From Bacteroidales bacterium (GTDB lineage: Bacteria; Bacteroidota; Bacteroidia; Bacteroidales; P3), in contig JAQVXZ010000001.1 in assembly GCA_028708845.1 (NCBI GenBank), positions 62,001 through 126,000 of the forward strand: a DNA stretch of 64,000 bases, given 5' to 3'. The translations under genes and the position numbers were made by a program. The notes beneath the pieces are model-generated. The model saw nothing but the letters and a program-made list of their open reading frames with translations. It was not told the origin of the DNA and did not search any database. This document shows positions 44,346 to 51,665 of this stretch, one piece after another. Each line of letters starts with the position of its first letter. Positions within the stretch are counted from its first letter, which is position 1.

Positions 44346-45677
44346 ATGAAGACATTCCGTAGGGGTGGAGCTCACCCAGAAGAAAATAAGTTAACTAATG
44401 ATTGTTCAATAGAAGTTTTTCCTTTACCAAAACAAGGAGTAGTATTTGTTTCTCAACATTTGGGAGCACCAGCAACACTTATTGTTCAAAAAGGCGATAG
44501 GGTAAAGACAGGACAATTGATTGCTAAGGCAGAACAGTTTATTTGTGCCAATACACATTCACCATATACCGGAATAATATCTAAGATTGATTTTGCAACC
44601 GACTTCACAGGCTATAAGAAACAAGCTGTTTTCATTGAAGTTGAAGAAGACGAATGGATGGAAGGAATTGATACTTCACCCGATATTATTAGAGATATTA
44701 AGCTTGACTCAAAAGAGATAATTGAAAAAATAAAAGAAATGGGTATTGTGGGTTTAGGCGGAGCTGCCTTCCCTACTCATATCAAATATATGGTTCCTCA
44801 GGGCAGAACAGCAGAATTTTTAATTATAAATGCAGCTGAATGTGAGCCTTACCTAACATCTGACTATAGATTAATGTCTGAAAGTGCTGAAGAATCCTTA
44901 ATTGGTATTCAAATAATGAAAAAGGCATTAGGTGTTGAGAAAGCATTGGTTGGAATTGAAGAAAATAAGCCAGTAGCTATTCATAGGATGACCGAATTGG
45001 CTAAGAATTTTACAGGTATTGAGATTGTTCCACTTAAAACAAAATATCCTCAAGGAGCAGAAAAGCAATTAATATATGCACTAACCAAGAGAGAGGTTCC
45101 AAGTGGAAAGCTCCCAATTGAAGTTGGATGTGTTGTGAATAATATTGGTACAGCTGAGGCAATATACCACGCTGTTCAAAAGAATAAACCCCTAATTGAA
45201 AACGTCTTAACCCTAACGGGAAAGAGCGTTAAGGAAAGAAAAAACTTATTGGTTAGGGTGGGAACTCCAATGCAATCGATAATTGATGCCTTTGGAGGAC
45301 TTCCAGAAGATACAGGCAAGGTTGTTAGTGGAGGACCAATGATGGGAAAAGCAATTAGCGACCTATCAGCTCCAACCGTAAAAACCACTTCTGCAATCTT
45401 AGTTATGTCAAATAAGGAATCTTCTCGTAAGGAAGAAACTAATTGTTTGCGTTGTGGAAAATGTATAACTGTTTGCCCAATGGGACTTGAGCCTATTCTT
45501 ATTGCCCAACTAGCAGAAAACCGCCTTTGGGAAGAAACAGAGAAAGAATTTGCAATGGACTGCATAGAATGTGGAACTTGCTTGTATACTTGTCCTGCTG
45601 GAAGACCACTTCTTGATATGCTTCGTCTATCAAAAAACAATATTTCAGAACTAAGAAGAAAAAGAACACAAAAGTAA
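44346..45677 (+). CDS. rnfC: Rnf complex subunit C (NADH/FMN, Fe-S)
   Basis: 443 residues, peripheral membrane. The RnfC N-terminal domain starts MKTFRRGGAHPEENK, followed by the NuoF-like NADH/FMN domain (GLGGAAFPTHIKY and INAAECEPYLTSDYRLM), an SLBB domain, and two C-terminal [4Fe-4S] clusters (CLRCGKCITVCPMGLEP and CIECGTCLYTCPAGRP). It reduces NAD+ with electrons from the complex. A secreted-protein gene, not rnfD, begins 7 bp after its stop. Confidence 0.95.
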   Translation: MKTFRRGGAHPEENKLTNDCSIEVFPLPKQGVVFVSQHLGAPATLIVQKGDRVKTGQLIAKAEQFICANTHSPYTGIISKIDFATDFTGYKKQAVFIEVEEDEWMEGIDTSPDIIRDIKLDSKEIIEKIKEMGIVGLGGAAFPTHIKYMVPQGRTAEFLIINAAECEPYLTSDYRLMSESAEESLIGIQIMKKALGVEKALVGIEENKPVAIHRMTELAKNFTGIEIVPLKTKYPQGAEKQLIYALTKREVPSGKLPIEVGCVVNNIGTAEAIYHAVQKNKPLIENVLTLTGKSVKERKNLLVRVGTPMQSIIDAFGGLPEDTGKVVSGGPMMGKAISDLSAPTVKTTSAILVMSNKESSRKEETNCLRCGKCITVCPMGLEPILIAQLAENRLWEETEKEFAMDCIECGTCLYTCPAGRPLLDMLRLSKNNISELRRKRTQK

Positions 45678-45684
45678 TCAATCA

Positions 45685-46260
45685 ATGAAACCTAATAAGA
45701 TATTATTATTGATAGCCTTTGTTTTTTGTTGCTCACATGTTTTTGCACAACAAATAGGGAAAGAATTATATATCGATAAGGTTAATGATTTTATGGTTTC
45801 TTATCCTGATGATTGGCAATTGGAAGAGGGTCAAGATGGAGAGATTACGCTTTATAGTCCATTTTCAGAAGAGTATTCAGAAGATGAAATAGATTCTGAG
45901 AGCGATGAAGAGATTATTGAAGAGAAAATACAAATCATTCCAATCCGTTGGGACGAAGGAAGCTTAGAGGATTACCTTGAAGCAAACTTTCATTCAATTG
46001 ATTGGACTGAGTTTTTCAGTGATTTTAATATTTACAAAGAAGGAAAAGAAGCTATTAATGGAAAAGAAGCTATTTGGTTTCTAGCAAAATACTATATTGG
46101 CGATGAACCTTGCGTTAGCTATTTCTATTTCATTAAGATGTTTAACAAGGTTATATCCTTTACTTCATTTTGTAAGGAGGAGGATTTCGAATTAAATTAT
46201 AAGATAAAATATTTAGAAATAATACGTTCCACAAGGTCTTATTTAGACTCCAAGAGATAG
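45685..46260 (+). CDS. Exported hypothetical protein embedded in the rnf operon
   Basis: 191 residues with a signal peptide (to about residue 21, HVFAQ). The mature part begins with a PsbP/Mog1-like pattern (VNDFMVSYPDDWQLEEGQDGEITLYSP), contains an acidic stretch (EEYSEDEIDSESDEE, about 58-75), and then an alpha/beta region ending FEL-N-YKIKYLEIIRS. I do not recognise a named family. It sits 7 bp after rnfC and 30 bp before rnfD, so it must be co-transcribed with the Rnf genes. A role in folding or stabilising the periplasmic side of Rnf is possible but purely contextual. Confidence 0.7.
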   Translation: MKPNKILLLIAFVFCCSHVFAQQIGKELYIDKVNDFMVSYPDDWQLEEGQDGEITLYSPFSEEYSEDEIDSESDEEIIEEKIQIIPIRWDEGSLEDYLEANFHSIDWTEFFSDFNIYKEGKEAINGKEAIWFLAKYYIGDEPCVSYFYFIKMFNKVISFTSFCKEEDFELNYKIKYLEIIRSTRSYLDSKR

Positions 46261-46290
46261 AACAATATATATTAAATAAACTTTTAAGAT

Positions 46291-47250
46291 ATGGCATTAT
46301 TAACTGTTTCGGGTTCACCACACGTTCAGAGCAAACAAACCACAAAAAGCATAATGTGGACCGTTGTTATAGCCCTTTTGCCTGCCCTATTGGTAGGTGT
46401 ATATTATTTTGGATTACCAGCCTTAGTGGTAACTCTAAGCTCAGTTTTTCTATGTGTGTTATTTGAATGGCTTATTCAGAAATACGTTCTTAAAGTTACA
46501 CCAACAATTAAAGATGGCTCAGCTGTAATAACAGGAGTTCTTCTTGCTTTCAATCTTCCTGCAAGTGTTCCTCTTTGGATTCTTGCAATAGGGGCCTTGG
46601 TAGCAATAGGAGTTGCAAAGATGTCTTATGGTGGCTTAGGAAAAAACCCTTTCAATCCAGCACTTGTTGGTAGGGTGTTTCTTTTTATTTCCTTCCCTTC
46701 AAAGGTTGCAATGTCCGACTGGCCTCTGCCAAAAGCACTATTCTATAGTTCTAGTGTAACCGATGCAGTAACAGGACCAACTCCACTTCTTGCCTTTAAA
46801 AACGGTCAAGCAGCTGATCTTTTTAATATGTTTATTGGTAATATAGGCGGATCCCTTGGAGAGGTTTCTGCTCTTGCTCTTATTATAGGAGGTCTTATTC
46901 TATTATTTAGAAAAGTAATAACTTGGCATATACCAGTATCTTTCCTACTTAGTGCAGCAGCATTTGCTCTTGTTCTTTGGCTCGTTGACCCTAGTCAATA
47001 TATGAATCCTGCATATCACATGCTAGCAGGAGGAATGATGTTAGGAGCAATTTTTATGGCAACAGATATGGTAACATCACCCATAACCTATAAAGGACAA
47101 TTAGTCTTTGGTTGTGGTTGTGGTGTTCTAACAATTATATTCCGTAGCTTTGGACCTATGCCAGAGGGAGTCTCGTTTGCAATTCTTATTATGAACGCAG
47201 TAACTCCACTTATCAACAAAGGCTTCAAACCAAAACCTTTTGGCTACTAA
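46291..47250 (+). CDS. rnfD: Rnf complex subunit D (membrane flavoprotein)
   Basis: 319 residues with about nine to ten membrane helices, of the NqrB/RnfD family. It starts with the typical SGSPHVQSKQTTKSIMW. DAVTGPTPLLAFK, near residue 155, corresponds to the region of the covalent FMN-binding Thr (usually SGATPL). GGMMLGAIFMATDMVTSP near residue 250 is highly conserved. It takes part in ion translocation. Confidence 0.94.
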   Translation: MALLTVSGSPHVQSKQTTKSIMWTVVIALLPALLVGVYYFGLPALVVTLSSVFLCVLFEWLIQKYVLKVTPTIKDGSAVITGVLLAFNLPASVPLWILAIGALVAIGVAKMSYGGLGKNPFNPALVGRVFLFISFPSKVAMSDWPLPKALFYSSSVTDAVTGPTPLLAFKNGQAADLFNMFIGNIGGSLGEVSALALIIGGLILLFRKVITWHIPVSFLLSAAAFALVLWLVDPSQYMNPAYHMLAGGMMLGAIFMATDMVTSPITYKGQLVFGCGCGVLTIIFRSFGPMPEGVSFAILIMNAVTPLINKGFKPKPFGY

Positions 47251-47274
47251 ACCAATTTTAAAGAAAGAAAAACT

Positions 47275-47925
47275 ATGGCAAAATTAGAATCGTCTTTAAA
47301 AAATATGATATTATCTTTAAGTATAATATCTCTTATCTCCTCTTCTTTGTTGGCAGGAATCTACACTGTAACAAAAGAACCTATTGCAATAGCTCAAAGC
47401 AAAAAGCAAAAAGATGCAATAAAAGATGTGCTTCCAAATAAGAATGCAAAGGTAGGAGAGCCAGTTGAAATTAAACTTGAAGGAAAAGACTTACCCTTTA
47501 TAATATATCCAGCAGAAGAAAATGGAGAGCTTGTTGGAGCGGCGATCCAAACATATTCCACAGATGGATATGCAGGCACAATTGAAATTATGGTAGGAAT
47601 TGATAATAAAGGAGAAGTTTCAAACTACACAATACTCTCTTCAGCAGAAACACCAGGCTTAGGCTCAAAAATAGACCTCTGGTTTAAGTCCCCAAAAGCT
47701 AACCAAACCATTATAGGAAAGAATCCAGATAAAGTAAACTTCACCGTAAGCAAAGATGGAGGAGATATTGATGCAATAACAGCCTCTACAATATCCTCAA
47801 GAGCCTTTCTTTCTTCAATAAGAGATGCCTTCGAAGCGTATAAGACCTATAAAGCAGACAATAGTCCACAGCAAGAAGACCCAGAATCAGAGCAGCAACC
47901 ACAAAACACCAATAGCCATGAGTAA
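47275..47925 (+). CDS. rnfG: Rnf complex subunit G (covalent FMN)
   Basis: 216 residues. One membrane helix (about 14-33) anchors a periplasmic FMN-binding domain; DAITASTISSRAF, near residue 165, is the flavinylation motif whose Thr takes FMN from the ApbE transferase. The last ~20 residues are Gln/Glu-rich and low complexity. The stop codon overlaps rnfE by 8 bp. No apbE gene is in the window. Confidence 0.93.
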   Translation: MAKLESSLKNMILSLSIISLISSSLLAGIYTVTKEPIAIAQSKKQKDAIKDVLPNKNAKVGEPVEIKLEGKDLPFIIYPAEENGELVGAAIQTYSTDGYAGTIEIMVGIDNKGEVSNYTILSSAETPGLGSKIDLWFKSPKANQTIIGKNPDKVNFTVSKDGGDIDAITASTISSRAFLSSIRDAFEAYKTYKADNSPQQEDPESEQQPQNTNSHE

Positions 47926-48511
47926 GTTAAGTATATTATCAAAGGGAATAATAAAAGAGAATCCAATATTTGTACTCTTAGTTGGGATGTGCCCAACACT
48001 TGGAACAACAACCTCTGCAATAAATGGCTTAGGAATGGGCTTATCAACAGCCTTCGTTCTAATATGTTCAAATGTTGTAATCTCAGCAATCAAAAGCTAT
48101 ATACCAGATAAGGTAAGAATACCAGCCTTTATTGTAGTTATAGCATCATTTGTAACCATCTTACAATTATCAATGCAAGCATATGTTCCAGCATTATATG
48201 CAAGCTTAGGAATCTTCATACCTCTTATTGTAGTTAACTGTTTAATTCTTGCAAGAGCAGAAGCCTATGCCAACAAAAACACAGTATTCGACTCAATGCT
48301 TGACGGAATGGGAATGGGACTTGGTTTCACCCTAGCCCTAACAATCCTTGGATCAGTAAGAGAAATTTTAGGAGCAGGCTCAATCTTCAACTACAAATTT
48401 ATTGGCGACCACGACGGCATCCTAATCTTTGTCTTAGCACCAGGAGCATTCATTGCACTTGGATACTTGATAGCAATCATAAACAAGCTAAAGACCAAGA
48501 GAGCGCATTAA
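47918..48511 (+). CDS. rnfE: Rnf complex subunit E
   Basis: 197 residues, six membrane helices, RnfE/NqrD family. ENPIFVLLVGMCPTLGTTTSA carries the conserved Cys-Pro turn that binds a buried Fe-S centre with its partner RnfA. IRIPAFIVVIASFVTI and GIFIPLIVVNCLILARAEAYA are diagnostic of RnfE rather than RnfA. I placed the start at 47918, where the RnfE-type N-terminus begins; an in-frame ATG at 47825 would add 31 unrelated residues inside rnfG. rnfA should follow but does not. Confidence 0.93.
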   Translation: MSKLSILSKGIIKENPIFVLLVGMCPTLGTTTSAINGLGMGLSTAFVLICSNVVISAIKSYIPDKVRIPAFIVVIASFVTILQLSMQAYVPALYASLGIFIPLIVVNCLILARAEAYANKNTVFDSMLDGMGMGLGFTLALTILGSVREILGAGSIFNYKFIGDHDGILIFVLAPGAFIALGYLIAIINKLKTKRAH

Positions 48512-48512
48512 T

Positions 48513-49121
48513 ATGCGTATACTTCATATTTCCGACACTCATAATAAGCATAGGCAGGTTAAAAACTTACCTTCAGCCGATCTAATAATCCACTCGGGAG
48601 ATGTTTCTTTTGCAGGAACAGAAGATGAGCTTATAAATTTTATCGATTGGTTTAGGTCTTTAGATTATAAATATAAAATCTTTATTGGAGGTAACCACGA
48701 CTTTTATTTAGAAGAGACTAAGAAAGAAACCATACAAAGCTTATTACCTAATAACTGTTACTATCTTGACAAAAGCGAAATAACTATTGAAAATATAAAC
48801 TTCTTTGGACTACCATTCTTCGTCTCAGAATCTATGTCTGGCGACTACGAACAATCAATAAAACTTATCCCCAAAGACACCAATATCCTAATCACCCATC
48901 GCCCACCCTACGGCATATTAGATTATTCAGGCACAATAAACTACGGTTGCCAAGACTTACTAAAAGCAATCTCAAAAATCAAGCCTCGCTACAATCTCTT
49001 TGGTCATATCCACGATGCATACGGAGTAAAAGAAACTCCTCACACAACCTTTGCCAACACCGCCCTAGTCGATGAACATTATCACCTAATCAACAAACCT
49101 TTTGTATTTGATTATAAGTAG
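48513..49121 (+). CDS. Calcineurin-like metallophosphoesterase
   Basis: 202 residues. The metallophosphoesterase motifs are complete: DTH (ISDTHNKHR), GDV (HSGDVSF), GNHD (GGNHDFYL), the late ITHRPP and GHIHD (NLFGHIHDAYG). No signal peptide, so cytoplasmic. The substrate is unknown; relatives hydrolyse phosphodiesters or phosphoproteins. It begins 1 bp after the rnfE stop codon, in the place where rnfA normally lies, and is presumably co-transcribed with rnf. Confidence 0.9.
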   Translation: MRILHISDTHNKHRQVKNLPSADLIIHSGDVSFAGTEDELINFIDWFRSLDYKYKIFIGGNHDFYLEETKKETIQSLLPNNCYYLDKSEITIENINFFGLPFFVSESMSGDYEQSIKLIPKDTNILITHRPPYGILDYSGTINYGCQDLLKAISKIKPRYNLFGHIHDAYGVKETPHTTFANTALVDEHYHLINKPFVFDYK

Positions 49122-49199
49122 GATTATAAAGGATACTACCCTCTTTTATATTTCTTTGAATTATAGTTTTGCAGGTTTGAATTTTTGATATACTGAAGA

Positions 49200-49424
49200 C
49201 TATAAGCTTAGGAGATAAGTCCTATCTAACTCAACCACTCCTAACTCAGCACCAAATAATCTGAGAACTTGATTTACCTTATCCATTCTTAGGGTAGGTT
49301 TTTCTTGTTCAAGTTCTCTAATAAACCTTAGCCCAACACCTGATTTCTCTGCAAGCTCTTGCTGAGTTAAACCAGATTCTTTTCTCTTTGCTTTCACAAA
49401 TTCCTTTAACGATAATCTTTCCAT
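49200..49424 (-). CDS. HipB-like XRE-family regulator without a partner toxin
   Basis: 74 residues from the ATG at 49422-49424. A longer in-frame start at 49460 would add 12 residues, but these run through the operator DNA. A Cro/C1-type helix-turn-helix (LTQQELAEKSGVGLRFIREL) is followed by EKPTLRMDKVNQVLRLFGAELGV, the pattern of HipB-like antitoxins. No hipA-like kinase lies on either side; downstream is the convergent metallophosphoesterase gene. Three palindromic operators upstream imply autorepression. It may be a solitary regulator or the remnant of a toxin-antitoxin pair. Confidence 0.85.
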   Translation of the reverse strand: MERLSLKEFVKAKRKESGLTQQELAEKSGVGLRFIRELEQEKPTLRMDKVNQVLRLFGAELGVVELDRTYLLSL

Positions 49425-49426
49425 AA

Positions 49427-49526
49427 TATACCTTTTAGGGTATAAACTCCATACTATCATAGCATATTATACCCTTTCGGGTGCAAAAATACAACATTTA
49501 TACTAATTCGTACCTGATAGGGTATA
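49427..49526. promoter_or_regulatory. Three operators for the HipB-like regulator, 41 bp apart
   Basis: The sites follow TATACC-N6-GGTATA. Site 1, 49427-49444, is perfect. Site 2, 49468-49485, is TATACC then GGTGCA. Site 3, 49509-49526, is CGTACC then GGTATA. Starts are exactly 41 bp apart, about four helical turns, so bound dimers face the same side. Site 1 begins 3 bp upstream of the start codon, and site 2 touches the -7 element. Confidence 0.75.
49484..49491 (-). promoter_or_regulatory. -7 promoter element of the HipB-like gene
   Basis: The minus-strand sequence TATTTTTG matches TAnnTTTG. It lies between operators 2 and 3, consistent with repression by bound regulator. Confidence 0.6.
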
Positions 49527-49577
49527 AATAAATGTAAAAGTATCAATTAAAACTTTTATTTCTGTCTTTTTGCTTTC

Positions 49578-51149
49578 TTATATATTCCTATACGCATCAT
49601 CTATTATCTCTTGTGGGTAGTTGTTTAGTTCCAATATCTTTATGGCATTGGTGTCGTAGCTTTTTCCTATGTTGAGGGTGTAGTTAAATGATATTTCACC
49701 CTCACTAACGCTTTCTGTGAAATATCCTCTTTCAAAATCATCGTCAAGAAGTTCTATTAATTCTAAATCGTGGGTTGAAAACAATATTATATTATCTGTT
49801 TTATTCAAGTAATGAAGAATAGATTTCGATGTAGCTATCCTTTCTCTTGTATTGGTTCCTTTGAATAGCTCATCAATAATAAAAAGATGTCTCTCCTCTT
49901 TTGTGGATGCGTCCACTAAGGTTTTTATTAGAGAAACCTCTTCAAAGAAAAAGCTCTTAGACGAAAGAAGGTCATCTTTAACACGTATTGAAGTTAGGGT
50001 TTTCATTCTTGATACTTCAAATCTCTTAGCAAAACAAGTATTTATGGTGTTTGCAAGTATATTATTTATTGCAATTGTTCTAAGAAATGTTGTCTTACCT
50101 GACATATTAGAACCTGTAATAATAAGGCTTTCGTTATTCAAATTAATGCTATTAGGTACGCAGTGTTCAAGCAAAGGATGTATAATATCTTCACAAACTA
50201 AGGTCTTGCTATCCTTCAAAATCTTTGGTTTACAGAAATAAAGCATATCTTCTCTTAGCTGCAAAATTGATAAATAGAGGTCAACCTTTCCTATTGAATT
50301 ATATAATATACTTATATGTTCTCTCTTATGATCAATGCCAGATAAGACCTTTTGCATTGCGATTAACTCTATAAGAAAGCAACCCTTTAAGAGTTCAAAA
50401 GGATACCAAAAAACAAACATAAGCTCGTTTGCTTCCAAATAATTCCCTGAGCTTATCATTTTTTGCCAATGCCTTATGCCTGATAATGCTCTAATACTCT
50501 CTCTTCTATTATCTTGATTTATAAAACTTATAGATGTTTTTTCTATGCTAAGTGATGTCTTATATAAGGTTTCTAACTGAGATAATGAATCTATATATAC
50601 TAGTAGTTTCTTTTTATTATTATAATGAATTGCAAGGTTCGCTATCCCAATAAATATAAATAATAGGAGAAATGAAGGGTTGAAAAATGATAATATAAGT
50701 GATAAGAGAGCTGAGAAAGACAGTAGGTAGTAAAGATTTATAAACTTGTCTAAAGGGAATGAAGAGCCTAAGAACAAATGTGGTAGCTGCAACAGTTTAA
50801 TGGATTTCGTCTTTTCCAATATCTTTTTCAGACTATCTCTTTCCCTAATATTTTTACTCAGATAGTCAATATTCTTTTCAATTATCTCAATATCTTTTTC
50901 TCTCGCCTCTTGACTAATTATATGATTATAAAGATACTGCTTACCTATAATAGAATTTGCCCTATCAACCTTATAGAAGACATCATTCAAATCCAAATCA
51001 AGAACAACTTGCTTATTTGCCTCCTTAAACTCCTTATCATTCTTAAGCTCATAAAACAAAGATAAATCCAAAATATCAATATCCTGAGAGTCAATCTCTT
51101 CTTTCTCTTTTCTAAAGAACCCCTTTATATATGTAATAAGACTATTCAT
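49578..51149 (-). CDS. MutS-related ATPase with central membrane segments
   Basis: 523 residues. The C-terminal ~180 residues are a MutS-type ABC ATPase: Walker A GSNMSGKTTFLR near residue 345, Walker B HLFIIDELFKGTNTRER, and the switch His in FSTHDLEL. The N-terminal half has a helical clamp-like region interrupted by two hydrophobic segments (about 135-175). The mismatch-recognition domain I with its Phe-X-Glu is absent. So it is unlikely to do classical mismatch repair; Bacteroidota carry such membrane MutS-like proteins of unknown role. A -7 element lies 55 nt upstream of the start. Confidence 0.8.
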   Translation of the reverse strand: MNSLITYIKGFFRKEKEEIDSQDIDILDLSLFYELKNDKEFKEANKQVVLDLDLNDVFYKVDRANSIIGKQYLYNHIISQEAREKDIEIIEKNIDYLSKNIRERDSLKKILEKTKSIKLLQLPHLFLGSSFPLDKFINLYYLLSFSALLSLILSFFNPSFLLLFIFIGIANLAIHYNNKKKLLVYIDSLSQLETLYKTSLSIEKTSISFINQDNRRESIRALSGIRHWQKMISSGNYLEANELMFVFWYPFELLKGCFLIELIAMQKVLSGIDHKREHISILYNSIGKVDLYLSILQLREDMLYFCKPKILKDSKTLVCEDIIHPLLEHCVPNSINLNNESLIITGSNMSGKTTFLRTIAINNILANTINTCFAKRFEVSRMKTLTSIRVKDDLLSSKSFFFEEVSLIKTLVDASTKEERHLFIIDELFKGTNTRERIATSKSILHYLNKTDNIILFSTHDLELIELLDDDFERGYFTESVSEGEISFNYTLNIGKSYDTNAIKILELNNYPQEIIDDAYRNI

Positions 51150-51204
51150 AATTCTTTTATTTCAAGTAACTAATTCAACCTTAATCGTCGAATCTTTCAC
51201 GCTT

Positions 51205-51212
51205 CAAAGATA
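51205..51212 (-). promoter_or_regulatory. -7 promoter element of the MutS-like gene
   Basis: The minus-strand sequence TATCTTTG matches TAnnTTTG, 55 nt from the ATG. Confidence 0.55.
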
Positions 51213-51351
51213 GGAAATTGTTTTGGATTCCTTATAGGTTTAAGGCTTGAATTAGCAAGAAATTGAATATGATAGATAATGAGAGTTGAAATATCAAGTA
51301 ATAATATTGCAAATCAAAGATTTAGCTTTGTAAAACAAAGACTTATTTGAG

Positions 51352-51432
51352 TAAGGTGGCAGGTTACTCATAGTAAGGTGGCAGGTTACTATGTGTAAGG
51401 TGGCAGGTTACTATGTGTAAGGTGGCACCTTA
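51352..51432. repeat. 22-bp-period tandem repeat ending in a palindrome
   Basis: TAAGGTGGCAGGTTACT starts at 51352, 51374 and 51396, and a fourth unit at 51418 changes into TAAGGTGGCACCTTA, a 7+7-bp palindrome. The period is exactly 22 bp with 5-bp spacers CATAG, ATGTG and ATGTG. No reading frame uses it. It occupies the 51150-51665 gap with the repeats described next. Confidence 0.9.
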
Positions 51433-51565
51433 GTGAAATGAAACGCTGTTTTAGGAAATCCTTTCTTTGATCTAGAAAATTATTATGGCGTTTTATTTTT
51501 CTCTTTCTTTGTTTCAGTTAATCGGTTTACCGCTTGCATTAGCAAGACATTCTTTCAGCGTATTA
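51433..51565 (+). repeat. Dispersed intergenic repeat, divergent copy d
   Basis: Contains GAAATGAAACGCTG, AATCCTTTCTTTGATCTAGAAA, CTCTTTCTTTGTTTCAGTTAA and ATTCTTTCAGCG in the order seen at 61862-61972, with insertions. It directly follows the 22-bp tandem repeat. Confidence 0.55.
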
Positions 51566-51595
51566 ATTTAGAGGAAATGCATTTTGATTTTTTGA

Positions 51596-51626
51596 AAAAG
51601 AAAGAGACGCGATAAATCGCGTCTCT
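51596..51626 (-). terminator. Terminator of the TonB-receptor gene, a 10-bp palindrome
   Basis: AGAGACGCGA (51603-51612) and its exact complement (51617-51626) have a 4-nt loop. On the minus strand the hairpin is followed by a T-rich run. This GC-rich palindrome stands out in an AT-rich gap and resembles a repeat well known from other phyla, notably cyanobacteria. Confidence 0.65.
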
Positions 51627-51665
51627 ACGGTATTTTTGTTATAATTATATATTTATCCTCTCTTT

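Noticed and set aside
47825-47917. N-terminal extension of RnfE
   Set aside because: The 31 extra residues are the rnfG 3' end read in another frame; RnfE homology starts at 47918.
47918-48511. rnfA rather than rnfE
   Set aside because: The RIPAFIVVIASFVTI and FIPLIVVNCLILARAEA blocks are RnfE-type; RnfA differs at both.
51352-51432. CRISPR array or plasmid-type iterons at an origin
   Set aside because: Nearly constant 5-bp spacers, only four units, and no replication-initiator or cas gene nearby.
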